Part shown: positions 25,250 through 35,628 of the stretch, one piece after another
Layout: every line of letters starts with the position of its first letter
Position numbering within the stretch: position 1 is the stretch's first letter
Source of the DNA: Lutimaribacter_A marinistellae
Lineage (GTDB): Bacteria; Pseudomonadota; Alphaproteobacteria; Rhodobacterales; Rhodobacteraceae
Direction of reading: 5' to 3'
Assembly (NCBI RefSeq): GCF_042648365.1
Contig: NZ_JBHRXI010000001.1
Coordinates: 594,149 to 658,148, forward strand
DNA length: 64,000 bases
Notes under the pieces: generated by a model
Told to the model about the DNA's origin: nothing
The model's database searches: none
Seen by the model: only the letters and a program-made list of their open reading frames with translations
Program-made: the position numbers and the translations under genes

Positions 25250-27295
25250 TCAGTCGACGCGGATCTCTGCCCGCACCCCCCTCCCCGCGGCATCAAGCAC
25301 GACAAGGCGGGTAAAGCCCGCGCCCGGATAGGGCAGCTCGACCTCGCGCATATGCACTCCCGTCACCAGCGGATCACCATTGGCCAGCAAGGAAAAAGGC
25401 GCCTGCCCACCACCGATCTTGACGGTGATCGGCCCCCCGCCAGACGCGATACGCGCCCCGTCCGGCGGAAAAAGCAGGCGAAACGCATCGACCCCACCCT
25501 CGAACACCGCCTCCCGCGGCCTGAACCGTCGCAGCGGCGCCGGAAGCTCCGCAGCACCGACGATCAACGTTTCGGGTGGTGGTGGAGGCAAAGGCTCAAA
25601 CGCGGGTTTCAACCGACCGAACGCCTCGAACAGCACGGGTGCCGCCAGTGCGCCGCCGAACGCACCGGGCACGGGCGTACCGTCCGCGCGCCCCAGCCAG
25701 ACCCCGATCACGTGTCGTCCGTCGAACCCAAACGCCCATGCGTCCCGATGCCCGTAAGACGTGCCCGTCTTGTACGCCAAACCCCGTGGCGCTCCTGCCG
25801 GCGGGGGAACGCCCCGCAGGATGTCTGCCACATGCCATGCCGCGCTGCGCGAGATGACCCGCGCGGTCTGTTCTCCGTCGTCCGATACCCGGTGATGCAG
25901 GACCGCACCCTGGCCGCCTTGTGCCATCGCGGCATAAAGCTGTGTCAGGTCGTTCAGCGAAATCCCCAGGCCGCCAAGGCTGAGCGCCAGACCCGGGGCA
26001 CCCTGCAACTCGGGCCGCGCCCCTGCGCGTATCACAGCCACCATGACGCGGGCCGGACCCAACGCCTCTGTCAGTCTGACCACCGGGATATTGAGCGACA
26101 GTTGCAGTGCCTCGCGCACCCGCAGGTCGCCTCGAAACTGCCCGTCGAAATTGCGTGGCGCATAACGGCCAAAAATGACCGGTGTATCGGAGATCAGTGT
26201 TTCAGGATGGGCCAGGCCGCGGTCGAAGGCCAAACCATAGACAAGCGGCTTCAGTGTCGAGCCGGGGGATCGAAGGGCCCGCGTCATGTCGACGAAGCCC
26301 TGGCGCGCATCGGAATACCCGGCAGAACCGACGGATGCCAGGATCTCGCCCGTCGCATGATCTGCGACGATCAAGGCCGAGGAGACACGGGGGCCGACCT
26401 GTCGCGCTGCCGTTGCGACCAACGGCTCCAACCGCGCCTGCAACGCTGCGTCGAGCGTCAGATCGATCACCCGCACGCCGGGGTCTGCGGCGCGCGAGCG
26501 GTCGGACAGGTGAGCGGCGAGTTGCGGAAACGGACGTTGCTGTACTGGCATCGGGTCTCGCTTTGCCGCATGAACCTCGGCCGCGGACAGAACGCCTTGG
26601 CGCAACATGCGGTCCAGAACCCGGTTGCGCGCGTCACGGGCCGCGTCTGGATGGCGGTCGGGTCGGCGTGCCTCGGGCGCTTGCGGCAGGGCGACCAACA
26701 GGGCGGATTGCGCCGGTGTCAGACGGCTTGGTTCCTTGCCGAACCACGCAAGCGCGGCGGCGCGGATCCCTTCGAGGTTGCCGCCATAAGGCGCGTGGGT
26801 CAGGTAGAGTTCAAGGATCCGATCCTTGGACACCCCCCGTTCAAGCGCAAGCGCCAAGCGAATCTGGCGCAGCTTCCCCGCCCATCGCCCGGTCGGGCCG
26901 TCCTCGATGAGCCGGGCGACCTGCATGGTCAGGGTGGATCCGCCCGAAACAACCTCACCATGCCGCAATGCCTGCGCCGCCGCCCGCAACAGGGCTCGGG
27001 GATCGACGCCCCGATGCCGCTCGAAACGCTTGTCCTCGTACCGGATCAGCATGGCGACGAAACGCGGATCGACTGCACCCGGTGCAAGCCGCCACAGGCC
27101 ATCCTCAACCGGAAAGGCCCGCAAGAGAACACCGTTTCGGTCCCGGATTTCGGTAGAGGTATCGCTGAGAGTAACCGGCAACTCGGTCGCCGCGATCCAG
27201 CGATCAACGGCATCCCGCGCGATGGCAAACGCGAAGAGCGAGAGCGCCAGCGCAGCGGCAAGAAACGCGAGCCTGTTATCCCGCGCTCTGGTCAT
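25250..27295 (-). CDS. pbpC: Penicillin-binding protein 1C
   Basis: A 681-residue bifunctional peptidoglycan synthase. After an N-terminal membrane anchor comes a GT51 transglycosylase domain (IRYEDKRFERHRGVDPRA, SGGSTLTMQVARLIEDGP). The transpeptidase domain has SxxK in SPGSTLKPLVYG (serine about residue 346), SLN, and KTGT in LAYKTGTSYGHRD. A C-terminal BiPBP_C-type beta domain (GGGPITVKIGGGQAPFSLLA) is characteristic of PBP1C. It overlaps the upstream glycolipid-binding gene by 20 bases and follows an alpha-2-macroglobulin gene, the classic partner of PBP1C. The large opposite-strand frames here are shadows. Confidence 0.95.
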   Translation of the reverse strand: MTRARDNRLAFLAAALALSLFAFAIARDAVDRWIAATELPVTLSDTSTEIRDRNGVLLRAFPVEDGLWRLAPGAVDPRFVAMLIRYEDKRFERHRGVDPRALLRAAAQALRHGEVVSGGSTLTMQVARLIEDGPTGRWAGKLRQIRLALALERGVSKDRILELYLTHAPYGGNLEGIRAAALAWFGKEPSRLTPAQSALLVALPQAPEARRPDRHPDAARDARNRVLDRMLRQGVLSAAEVHAAKRDPMPVQQRPFPQLAAHLSDRSRAADPGVRVIDLTLDAALQARLEPLVATAARQVGPRVSSALIVADHATGEILASVGSAGYSDARQGFVDMTRALRSPGSTLKPLVYGLAFDRGLAHPETLISDTPVIFGRYAPRNFDGQFRGDLRVREALQLSLNIPVVRLTEALGPARVMVAVIRAGARPELQGAPGLALSLGGLGISLNDLTQLYAAMAQGGQGAVLHHRVSDDGEQTARVISRSAAWHVADILRGVPPPAGAPRGLAYKTGTSYGHRDAWAFGFDGRHVIGVWLGRADGTPVPGAFGGALAAPVLFEAFGRLKPAFEPLPPPPPETLIVGAAELPAPLRRFRPREAVFEGGVDAFRLLFPPDGARIASGGGPITVKIGGGQAPFSLLANGDPLVTGVHMREVELPYPGAGFTRLVVLDAAGRGVRAEIRVD

Positions 27296-27848
27296 TCACT
27301 TCGCCCTCCCACAGGCCTTCATACTCGGTGACGAAACCGCTGGGATGGATATGAAGAACCGCCTGAAACCCGAAGGATGCATAGTGAACATGCTCGGAGG
27401 TCAGACAGGAATAGCTCTGCACCAAAGGGTCGAGCCTTCCGCCTTCGTCGGGGCGGAACCATGCTGCTGTAACCTCGGCCCGGCAGCCCTTTGCGATGGA
27501 CAGGCGTCGGATCGGCAACAGGTTGGTCGCGGGCGTCATGGCTAGATCGATATCGACACACTCGGCCAATCCCGACGGTTTCTCGTTCAGCATCCAGCCG
27601 TCGGAATCCCGCTTTATCCGCCATGCGGCCTCTTCTTCATGGAAAAACCCGGCTACATCTGCGCTGGTGGTACGCCAGTCACGGTCGCACCGAACGATGT
27701 AGTCGAGCGCAGCTTCGGATCCGCCGACGCCAAAACGGGCATGCCCGGTCAACATGAAGCCACCCGGTTCCTCGATAAGACGGCACTTGTCCTCGCCCGG
27801 CCCATCAAGGCGGCGCCAGCGCGCTTCGGCCAATACCTTTCCGGTCAT
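27276..27848 (-). CDS. Putative glycolipid-binding protein (PF06475 type)
   Basis: A 190-residue protein without a signal peptide. The pattern ARWRRLDGPGEDKCRLIEEP near the start, IVRCDRDWRTTSADV and the C-terminal WFRPDEGGRLDPLVQSYSCL resemble the putative glycolipid-binding family of which Pseudomonas PA1994 is a member; this family call is from recall of the pattern. It is sandwiched between the alpha-2-macroglobulin and pbpC genes with overlaps of 4 and 20 bases, so all three are probably one operon. That coupling to two envelope proteins is unusual for a protein that looks cytoplasmic. The biochemical role is unknown. Confidence 0.62.
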   Translation of the reverse strand: MTGKVLAEARWRRLDGPGEDKCRLIEEPGGFMLTGHARFGVGGSEAALDYIVRCDRDWRTTSADVAGFFHEEEAAWRIKRDSDGWMLNEKPSGLAECVDIDLAMTPATNLLPIRRLSIAKGCRAEVTAAWFRPDEGGRLDPLVQSYSCLTSEHVHYASFGFQAVLHIHPSGFVTEYEGLWEGEVNDQSAG

Positions 27849-30800
27849 GGGGTCACCTCGATCCTGCCGGTGGCCGTCCGGGCACGGAAGCGCGGGCGAT
27901 ACATGTCCTCAACCGATGCGGCCGGATGATGGAATTTGCCCGGCGTCACAGCGCGTGCGACATATCCAAGCGTTATCGACTCGGGCCCCTGCAGGTCGAC
28001 TGCTGCAAGGAAGCGATCCGACCGAAACTCGGCGTGGCGTGCCTCGGCCAGGTCAAGCCAGTCGAGCGCACGGACATCGCCCGAGCGCAACAGGGACGGG
28101 TTGTCGATTTCCAGACCAGCAGGCAGCGGATCGTCGATCATCAGCCGCGCGCCCAGATCCTCGAACGGCGAGACCGTCAGCACCGTGACCATCCTCTCGC
28201 CGACGGCGAACCTGTCAGGGGTCTTTGGCTCGCCCTCCATCGTGAAATACCTGCGGGTGATCTCGTATCCGGTGCCGCCCGCGGGTGGTGCAATCTCGGG
28301 CACCCCCAGAACGGTCAGGGTGATATCGGTGCTGCCGCTGCCCGATGCCGTGATGTTCAGCGGTTCTGCGGCGGCATCCTCCAACACCTGAACGAATGGA
28401 CCGTCCACCTGCGCACCGTTCACAAGCAGGCCAGATGTTGCCGGATCGTCGATCAGGGCATGGGCCGCCAGCAGGGACCATGCCGCCTCCTGCGTCGAAA
28501 GCCTGCCGGGCGCGGCGGAAATTCGATCTGCGAGCGCTGAGCGGTCGATGACGTCTGTCCCCGCCTCGGCAGCAAGGGTCAGCAGACCGGCCGTATCGCG
28601 CAACGGCGTGCCATAGTCGGCGCGCCAGACCGGGGTGCCATCCACTTGCCCCGCAATCCGCCGAGCGGCGCGGGCAAAAAGCGCGTCGGCGCGGGTCTGA
28701 TCGCCATATGCCGCAAGCGCCGCGCCAAGTTGTGCCTGCGCCAGGGCGGTCCCGAATGCCTCCGCCTTCACGTCGGCGAAGTAGCGCAGGTCCCCCATCG
28801 AGGCCGCACCCTCGCGCGCGAGAACAAGCAGCGCATAGGCGATATCCTCACCCCCATCGTCAAAATCGGGGGCGTAGTTTATTCGGTTGCGCAGATTATC
28901 CATGGCCATGGCGAAGGCCCGGTCAGGAATTTCATGGCCCTCGGCCCGCGCGCGGGACAGGAAATCGGCCACATAGGCATCGAGCCAGAAATCACCGCTT
29001 TCCGCCCGCCACAGACCGAAAGAGCCGTTGCCGGCCTGCCGCGACAGAACACGGGAAATGGCCGCATCGATGCGTGTGTCGATCGCCGGCCCGGTGCCTA
29101 GGCCGGTCGCCTCTGCCACGCTCGACAGGTAGAGCAAAGGCATGGCTTGGGAGGCGACCTGTTCAGTACAGCCGTAAGGGTATCGGTCAAGTCGCGCCAA
29201 CAGCCCCGGTGCATCGAACTTGGCCAGGGGTCCGGCCGAAAGCATCGCCCGCGCCGTCCCGCGGCGCATGCCTGCAAAAACGTCGCCCGAAAACAGGAAA
29301 CTGTCACCCGCGCCCAAAGCAAACCGGCGGGTCGCAGCGATCTCGGGGTCGTTGGCCCGCACGGGCAGAATCAGCGACTGTGACAACTCGCGACCATCGG
29401 GCGTGGTCAGGGTAAGTTCGATCACAGGGTCGCCGACGTCTTGCGCAGACACGGGCAGGTCGAAGACGGTCTTGGCACCGTCAGCCAGCGTGAAACTGCG
29501 CGGCTGGCCGTCCAGTTGCAGCCCCGCCGGTTCGCTCAACGTCAGCGTCATCCGCCCTGACGGGCCGTCTGCATGAGTGACCTCAAGCCGTATGCGCGTA
29601 CTGTCTCCGGGGGCGAGGAAGCGCGGCAGCGTGGCGGAGACGACGACGGGGTCACGGACGAGCATCTCCGCCTCGGCCTGTCCAACGCCTGTATCGGACC
29701 AGGCAATCGCCATCAGTCGGACGGTTCCGTTGAAATCGGGAAGATCCACGGGAATCGTCGCACTGCCATCGGGACCCAGACGTACCGGCCCCGAAAACTG
29801 CGCCATGAGATCTTGCGTCGGTGGCGGCGACTGCATCCGCAGGCCCGCATCCGCATCACCACCCGAACGGACGATCCCCAAGGCACCGTTCATCGGATCG
29901 ATCAGACGACCGTACAGATCCCGCATTTCGACGCCCAGACGACGCTGCCCAAAATAGTATCTCTGAGGGTCGGGACTCTCGAAACCGGTGAGGTTGAGAA
30001 TTCCAAGATCGACGGCGGCGAGGGTGATCCAGACCTCTTCGCCCGGCTTGGCTCCGTTCACGTTTACTCGGATCTCACGCGTCTGGCGGGGCTCGGTGAT
30101 GTCCGGCGCGTCAATCGTGACCTCCAGTGCCTTGTCTCCGGGCGCGACCGCAGCATGCGCCAACCCCAGAGCACGTGCTGGGGACTGTCCGGCAGGAACA
30201 TCCATCGGGCGGATCACAGCCGCGGAAACATAGGCACCCGTGCCCCAATCCTCGGTCACGTCGATCGGTATGGTGGTCGGGCCTTCGGCGACCTCAACCG
30301 CCTGCCGAGCGACGACCTTGTCAGACAGGACCGAGATCAGCGCCGTCCCCGCGTAACGCGAGACGATACGCAGTTGGGCCGTGTCCCCCACGGCATAGCT
30401 CTCGCGGTCCAGCGAGAGATCCAAACGGTCCGGTGTCGCAGCGGCATCGGCGGCTTGATACCAGCCCGCGTAGAAGTCCACTGCAGCGGCGACATAGGAT
30501 CCGTCCAGTCGCTCCACCACCAGTTCGTAACGACCCCACTCCACCGGTTGAGCAAGCTGTAGCGGCGTGTCGCCCAGCGCCGCCTCTCCGGTCGCGATCC
30601 GGGTGCGGCGCGTGGTCGGTTCCCATTCCCAGTTGCCGTAAAGCTGATACCATTGGTAACGCGTTTCAACACGGTTCAGGGTCCATCGCACCTGCATGGG
30701 AATTGGCGCCAGATCCGGCGACAGTGAAATGAGCTCGAAGCGCGCTTCGCTGCCTTCGGTGACCGTCTCATCGAAAAGCGGCCGGATGCCGATCACGGGC

Positions 30801-33262
30801 GAATTCGGACGCACGGGAACCGAAAGGCGCCGTTCCACCGGGCGGGCAGATCCGTCGGCGACACGAGCGATCACTTCCGCCGTCAACGGTTGGCCCTGAA
30901 CGGGTGCTTGCGGGATCTCGATCGCGACCGCTGCCCTACCCTGCGCATCGGTGCGCAGGCCACCGAACTGGGTCGCTTGCGGGGCCACCGCCGCATCATA
31001 TCGGCCAAATCGGTAATCGGCGAACCCCTCGACCGTGTCGGAATTTCGCAGGATCACTTCGCCTTCGACAGTCAGGTCCGCGCCCGGCGCGCCGAAGAGG
31101 TATCGCGCCTCGATGGTTAAGGGCGGGCTGTCCCCCGTACGCAAGGGGGCGTCGGGCAGGGTAAGGTCATAATCTATACGCTCCGGAAGGAAATCCTCGA
31201 TCAGAAGGGTCTGGCTGGCCAGCACCTGCCCGTCGGGATCTGCCTTGATATCCACGCGCCAGGTCCCGCGCGGGACGGAGGCCGCAACCGGCAGGGCAAA
31301 GACGTGCCCGCCCGCCTTTCCCTCGGCCGAGGTTTTGCGTCGGTATTCCACCCCGTCGGGCCGCGTCAGGATCGCGGTCAGCGGCAGGTCGGATATTGCA
31401 CGGCTTTCTCCGTTGCGCGCCAGTACGGTGAGGTTGATCGTCTCGCCTGCGCGATAAGCTCCACGATCCGTGGAAAGGAAGACATCCACCGGTCCGGCGG
31501 GCGCACGCCCTTCGACGCCTCTGTCCGAAAGGTCGAAGGCCGGGTCGGTCAGCGACAGGAAATTCATGTCATCCCCCGCGCTGGCAAGAACCATGGCCGG
31601 CGCGGAACCGCCCGAGCCCCGCACAAGACCTGGCGGGAAGGTCGCAAACCCGTCTGCATCCGTCATGGAACTGCCCAAGACGGCGTTGGCGCGCGAGACG
31701 AGCTGGACCTCGACACCCTCGCGCGGGGTCGCGTCGGCCAGACCACGAACAGAGACATGGAGCCCGTCCGTGCCGGATAGCGAAGACAACCCGAGATCGG
31801 ACAAGACGAACCACTGCGTCGCACCGGGATCGTCATAAGGGTCGCTGCCGGGAACGCTGGCCGTAAGCGCGTAGATGCCGGTGGGCTGGTCGGCAATGGC
31901 CTCACCCATCGGCAGACGGGTGGTGATTTCGCGGTTCAGGTCCTGCGTAACCTCGGCGGTTCCGGTCCAGACCTCTTCGGCAATCTCACCTTCAAACTGC
32001 CTTTCCTGCCAATAGCTGAGTGGACGCCCAAAGAAACCTTCCTGCATTGCACGCAGCAGGTTCCGGTCACTGACCCTGCGCAGGGTGAGGTCTAGCGCGG
32101 TCAGGTTCACCGTCTCGACCGGCAAGGCGGCGTTCGCGGCCTTTGGCAGAACATAGTTTCGGCCCGGAAAGCGGACCGACGGGCTGCGATCGCGTACGTA
32201 GTGCGTGATCGTGACGTCCTTGTGCAGCACCTCGCCCGATGCCGCTGGCAGGCCCTCGCGGAAAGTGAGTCGATAGCGGCTGCCATGCGTGGCACCGTCG
32301 ATGCAAAGCCGTCTCTCCTCTGGCTGCACGATCAGTGTCTCGGATGGAAGCTGAACGAAAGGTTCGTAGTCTACACCGGCGCGAACCAATGGTTCGGAAA
32401 ACTCCGCGCAAATGCGCGGGCTGGCGGCATCGCTTTCGACCTGGCTGCCGGTGATGCGGAAACCGAACTGGGCAATGGCGCGGTCAAGGGCGGCAAGGAT
32501 GTCATCTCGCGGCTGCAGCTCGGCCGCCAGACGCAGAGCCGAAACAGAGTCGCGGCCGCGCCCGACGTCCTCCAATGCGTGTGCGAGTGTCAAAAGGGCG
32601 TTCGCCTGCGCGTCCGGCATCTCGGCCCGCAGGTATCCGTTGAGCGCGGCAATCACAGCGTTCCGACGCAAGTCACGCTGTTCCGTGCCACGGCTGTCGC
32701 CAGCGATGGCGAGCAACTGGCGGGCGTATTCGGACCAAAGATCCGGGCGGTCGCTGAGGGCGATTGCCGTTGCAGTCCATCGCAGGGCCGTCCGTGGGTC
32801 GCTTGCAGCGCGGGCAGCTTCGAGAACCGATTGCAGATCAAGCCCGCCGGCCGGATACCGCAAGCCCATATCGCGGGCGACCGTCACCGCCTCGGCCAAT
32901 TCGCCATCGCGCAGGAAGCCAAGCCGCGCAGCACGGGCATTGGCCGCAGTCCCGATGCCCGCCGGCGCATTAAGTTTCACAGCCGATAGCGCTCCGGCAT
33001 ACGCGGTCTGATCACTCACGCCGCTTTTGGGAAAACATGCGCCGGAGCGTGTGTTGAATGTGAAGGCCGCACAGCGCGGATTGGCGGAACACGCACGCGT
33101 ACACGCCTCGAGCATGGTATCGAACAATGCGTCGAGATCAGAGCCGTAGAAGTCGATGTCGCGCGTTGCCAGATATCGGAACTCTGGCACGGCCTGCTGC
33201 GCAACAACCGGCGACGCGGCAAAGAAAACGAGCGATATCAGGTGAATGGCAAAGCGGCGCAT
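27845..33262 (-). CDS. Bacterial alpha-2-macroglobulin with intact thioester motif
   Basis: A 1805-residue periplasmic protein from ATG 33262, after GGGAGG. A signal peptide ends near SPVVAQ with no lipobox cysteine, unlike lipoprotein YfhM of E. coli. A short cysteine-rich PAN/apple-like segment (CTRACSANPRCAAFTFN) follows. Then come repeated MG domains, the bait-bearing region, a thioester domain with YPYGCTEQVASQ (cysteine about residue 1365) and the receptor-binding C-terminus. It is thought to trap proteases that enter the periplasm by covalent linkage. It heads the operon with the glycolipid-binding gene and pbpC, the pairing known for type I bacterial alpha-2-macroglobulins that act with PBP1C. 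Confidence 0.94.
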   Translation of the reverse strand: MRRFAIHLISLVFFAASPVVAQQAVPEFRYLATRDIDFYGSDLDALFDTMLEACTRACSANPRCAAFTFNTRSGACFPKSGVSDQTAYAGALSAVKLNAPAGIGTAANARAARLGFLRDGELAEAVTVARDMGLRYPAGGLDLQSVLEAARAASDPRTALRWTATAIALSDRPDLWSEYARQLLAIAGDSRGTEQRDLRRNAVIAALNGYLRAEMPDAQANALLTLAHALEDVGRGRDSVSALRLAAELQPRDDILAALDRAIAQFGFRITGSQVESDAASPRICAEFSEPLVRAGVDYEPFVQLPSETLIVQPEERRLCIDGATHGSRYRLTFREGLPAASGEVLHKDVTITHYVRDRSPSVRFPGRNYVLPKAANAALPVETVNLTALDLTLRRVSDRNLLRAMQEGFFGRPLSYWQERQFEGEIAEEVWTGTAEVTQDLNREITTRLPMGEAIADQPTGIYALTASVPGSDPYDDPGATQWFVLSDLGLSSLSGTDGLHVSVRGLADATPREGVEVQLVSRANAVLGSSMTDADGFATFPPGLVRGSGGSAPAMVLASAGDDMNFLSLTDPAFDLSDRGVEGRAPAGPVDVFLSTDRGAYRAGETINLTVLARNGESRAISDLPLTAILTRPDGVEYRRKTSAEGKAGGHVFALPVAASVPRGTWRVDIKADPDGQVLASQTLLIEDFLPERIDYDLTLPDAPLRTGDSPPLTIEARYLFGAPGADLTVEGEVILRNSDTVEGFADYRFGRYDAAVAPQATQFGGLRTDAQGRAAVAIEIPQAPVQGQPLTAEVIARVADGSARPVERRLSVPVRPNSPVIGIRPLFDETVTEGSEARFELISLSPDLAPIPMQVRWTLNRVETRYQWYQLYGNWEWEPTTRRTRIATGEAALGDTPLQLAQPVEWGRYELVVERLDGSYVAAAVDFYAGWYQAADAAATPDRLDLSLDRESYAVGDTAQLRIVSRYAGTALISVLSDKVVARQAVEVAEGPTTIPIDVTEDWGTGAYVSAAVIRPMDVPAGQSPARALGLAHAAVAPGDKALEVTIDAPDITEPRQTREIRVNVNGAKPGEEVWITLAAVDLGILNLTGFESPDPQRYYFGQRRLGVEMRDLYGRLIDPMNGALGIVRSGGDADAGLRMQSPPPTQDLMAQFSGPVRLGPDGSATIPVDLPDFNGTVRLMAIAWSDTGVGQAEAEMLVRDPVVVSATLPRFLAPGDSTRIRLEVTHADGPSGRMTLTLSEPAGLQLDGQPRSFTLADGAKTVFDLPVSAQDVGDPVIELTLTTPDGRELSQSLILPVRANDPEIAATRRFALGAGDSFLFSGDVFAGMRRGTARAMLSAGPLAKFDAPGLLARLDRYPYGCTEQVASQAMPLLYLSSVAEATGLGTGPAIDTRIDAAISRVLSRQAGNGSFGLWRAESGDFWLDAYVADFLSRARAEGHEIPDRAFAMAMDNLRNRINYAPDFDDGGEDIAYALLVLAREGAASMGDLRYFADVKAEAFGTALAQAQLGAALAAYGDQTRADALFARAARRIAGQVDGTPVWRADYGTPLRDTAGLLTLAAEAGTDVIDRSALADRISAAPGRLSTQEAAWSLLAAHALIDDPATSGLLVNGAQVDGPFVQVLEDAAAEPLNITASGSGSTDITLTVLGVPEIAPPAGGTGYEITRRYFTMEGEPKTPDRFAVGERMVTVLTVSPFEDLGARLMIDDPLPAGLEIDNPSLLRSGDVRALDWLDLAEARHAEFRSDRFLAAVDLQGPESITLGYVARAVTPGKFHHPAASVEDMYRPRFRARTATGRIEVTP

Positions 33263-33399
33263 GGCGACCTCCCTTTCTGCAATCAAGGGTCGCATGGGGT
33301 CGGGCAGCTGGCAAGGATTCCCATTCCCGTTTCGGATTAAACCGATTTTTCACTGCTTCACGCCAAGCTGCCCCCGCATCCACCCCGGGGACGGACCGA

Positions 33400-35628
33400 A
33401 TGAGCCTTGTCAACAAACTGGCCGAGGAGAGGCGTGCTCGGCTTGCGGCCGAACGCTTGCTGGAATTGAAGCAGGCGGAGCTTTCGGCAGCAAATCGCAA
33501 ACTTGGGCGTCATGCGTTGGCGCTGACCCGTCAGATCGGCGAGACACAGGCCGAGGTCGCAACTGTCCGAACCGAGAATGAGCGCGTGAAGTCCGACCTG
33601 ACGGTCGCCAACGCCAAGATCGAAGTGGCCGAACGGCGGCTGTGGCATTCGATCCAGACGATTCAGGACGGGTTTGCCTTTTTCGATGCCGACAGCAAGC
33701 TGATCGGCGCCAACACGGCATATCTAACGGCCTTCGACGGGTTGGAGGAAGTGGCGCCGGGCATTTCCTACCTGCGCATCCTCCAGCTCATGACTGATGA
33801 GGGCATCATCAACACCGAGGCGCTCGACCCTGCGGAATGGCGCCGGATGATGACCGAACGCTGGATGGCACCCACGCCGGAGCCTGTGATCATTCGCATG
33901 TGGAACAACCAGTACATCAAGCTGATCGACCAACGCGGACATGGTGGCGACGTGGTGAGTCTGGCACTGGATATCACCTCGACCGTCCGGTACGAGGCGG
34001 AGTTGCGCGCGGCGCGGACGCGGGCAGAGGCAGCAAACCGGGCGAAATCAGCCTTTCTTGCGAACATGAGCCATGAGATACGAACGCCGATGAACGGCGT
34101 CGTCGGTATGGCCGAACTCCTGACCGACACGACTCTGACCGAGGAACAACGCCTTTACGTCAACACGATAAGGAATTCAGGCGAGGCGCTGTTGGTCATC
34201 ATCAACGACGTTCTCGACTACTCCAAGATCGAGGCCGACAAGCTTGACCTGCATCCAGAGCCCTTTGACCTTGAACGTTGTATTCACGAAGTCACGATGC
34301 TGATGCAGCCCACGGTGCGCGACAAGAGTCTGTCAATGGTCGTGGATTACGACCTGTTCCTGCCTACGCGGTTCATTGGCGATCCGGGACGGATCCGGCA
34401 AGTTCTGACGAACCTCGTCGGCAATGCGGTCAAGTTCACGCAAAAGGGGCACGTCTTGATCCGCGTAACCGGCGTTCCCGATGGTTCGACCGGACAATGC
34501 GCCATCCACGTGGCGATCGAGGATACGGGGATCGGAATCGCGCCGGAAAAGATCGGCCACATCTTTGGCGAGTTCAACCAGATCGAAGATGACCGTAATC
34601 GCCAGTTTGAAGGCACAGGTTTAGGCCTGGCAATCACCCGTCGGCTGATCGAGATGATGGGAGGCAGCGTTTGGGTGGATAGCGAACCGGGCAGAGGCTC
34701 CTGCTTCGGTTTCCGTGTCTCGCTGCCGATGACTGACAGGCAGGAGCCGATCGGTACGGACGTCACGGGGAAGCTGAACCACGTTCTGGTAGTCGACGAC
34801 CTGCCCGTGAACCGCGCATTGTTGAGCAAGCAACTTGGCCAGTTGGGTGTACGCGTGACAAGCTGCGCTTCGGGCGAGGAAGCCCTTTCCCTGATGAACG
34901 ATGGGGTCGACCTGATCCTGAGCGATCACAACATGCCCGGAATGGATGGACTGCAACTCGCCGAGGCGATGGCGCAGCAGGGATGGGACACCGTGCCGTT
35001 CATTTTGCTATCATCCAACCCCGGCGCGGCCCAGTCTCATGCGGCCCGGACCAAGGTATCGGCCGTCCTGCAAAAACCGTTGCCGCGGGCAGAGTTGTTT
35101 GCCCGGCTTGCCGCGGTCGCGGGAAAGGTTGACGCGAAACCTACGCAAAAGACTGCACAAACCCCACAGCAGAAGGCGCCCGATGCGGCCTCTGGCCCAA
35201 TGAGGGTGCTGGCCGCCGAAGACAATCGGACCAACCAGTTGGTACTCAAGAAGATGGTCAAGGATCTGGATATCGACCTGCGCTTTGCGAGCGACGGCAA
35301 ACAAGCGGTGGAAATCTACAAGGACTTCGCACCGCATCTCGTTTTCATGGACATTTCGATGCCCGGAATGGACGGCAAGGAGGCTACGGCCGAAATCCGC
35401 AGGCTTGAGGCCGGTACCGACCAGCGCGTTCCGATCGTCGCTCTGACGGCGCATGCAATGACGGGCGATTCCGAAGGAATCCTTGCCGCTGGCCTGGATC
35501 ACTACCTGACCAAGCCGTTACGCAAATCATTGATACGCGAAAAAATAGCCGAGGCTTGCCCGCTTGGCACCCGGATCGTCGCCGCTTCAGTCGGTGGCGC
35601 GGAGAAAGACGGGTTTGTCGAGCTCTGA
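33400..35628 (+). CDS. Hybrid sensor histidine kinase with two receiver domains
   Basis: A 742-residue protein with no membrane segment. The order is an N-terminal coiled coil (residues 1-85), a PAS-like domain (about 86-195, HSIQTIQDGFAFFDADSKLI), a HisKA domain with the phosphorylated histidine at residue 225 (NMSHEIRTPMNGVVG), a HATPase domain with N, G1 and G2 boxes (NLVGNAVKF, EDTGIGIAP, GTGLGLAI), then two receiver domains with acceptor aspartates near 509 and 651. It is divergent from the alpha-2-macroglobulin gene and has no adjacent response regulator. The 3' end overlaps convergent yaaA by 42 bases. The signal sensed is unknown. Confidence 0.92.
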   Translation: MSLVNKLAEERRARLAAERLLELKQAELSAANRKLGRHALALTRQIGETQAEVATVRTENERVKSDLTVANAKIEVAERRLWHSIQTIQDGFAFFDADSKLIGANTAYLTAFDGLEEVAPGISYLRILQLMTDEGIINTEALDPAEWRRMMTERWMAPTPEPVIIRMWNNQYIKLIDQRGHGGDVVSLALDITSTVRYEAELRAARTRAEAANRAKSAFLANMSHEIRTPMNGVVGMAELLTDTTLTEEQRLYVNTIRNSGEALLVIINDVLDYSKIEADKLDLHPEPFDLERCIHEVTMLMQPTVRDKSLSMVVDYDLFLPTRFIGDPGRIRQVLTNLVGNAVKFTQKGHVLIRVTGVPDGSTGQCAIHVAIEDTGIGIAPEKIGHIFGEFNQIEDDRNRQFEGTGLGLAITRRLIEMMGGSVWVDSEPGRGSCFGFRVSLPMTDRQEPIGTDVTGKLNHVLVVDDLPVNRALLSKQLGQLGVRVTSCASGEEALSLMNDGVDLILSDHNMPGMDGLQLAEAMAQQGWDTVPFILLSSNPGAAQSHAARTKVSAVLQKPLPRAELFARLAAVAGKVDAKPTQKTAQTPQQKAPDAASGPMRVLAAEDNRTNQLVLKKMVKDLDIDLRFASDGKQAVEIYKDFAPHLVFMDISMPGMDGKEATAEIRRLEAGTDQRVPIVALTAHAMTGDSEGILAAGLDHYLTKPLRKSLIREKIAEACPLGTRIVAASVGGAEKDGFVEL

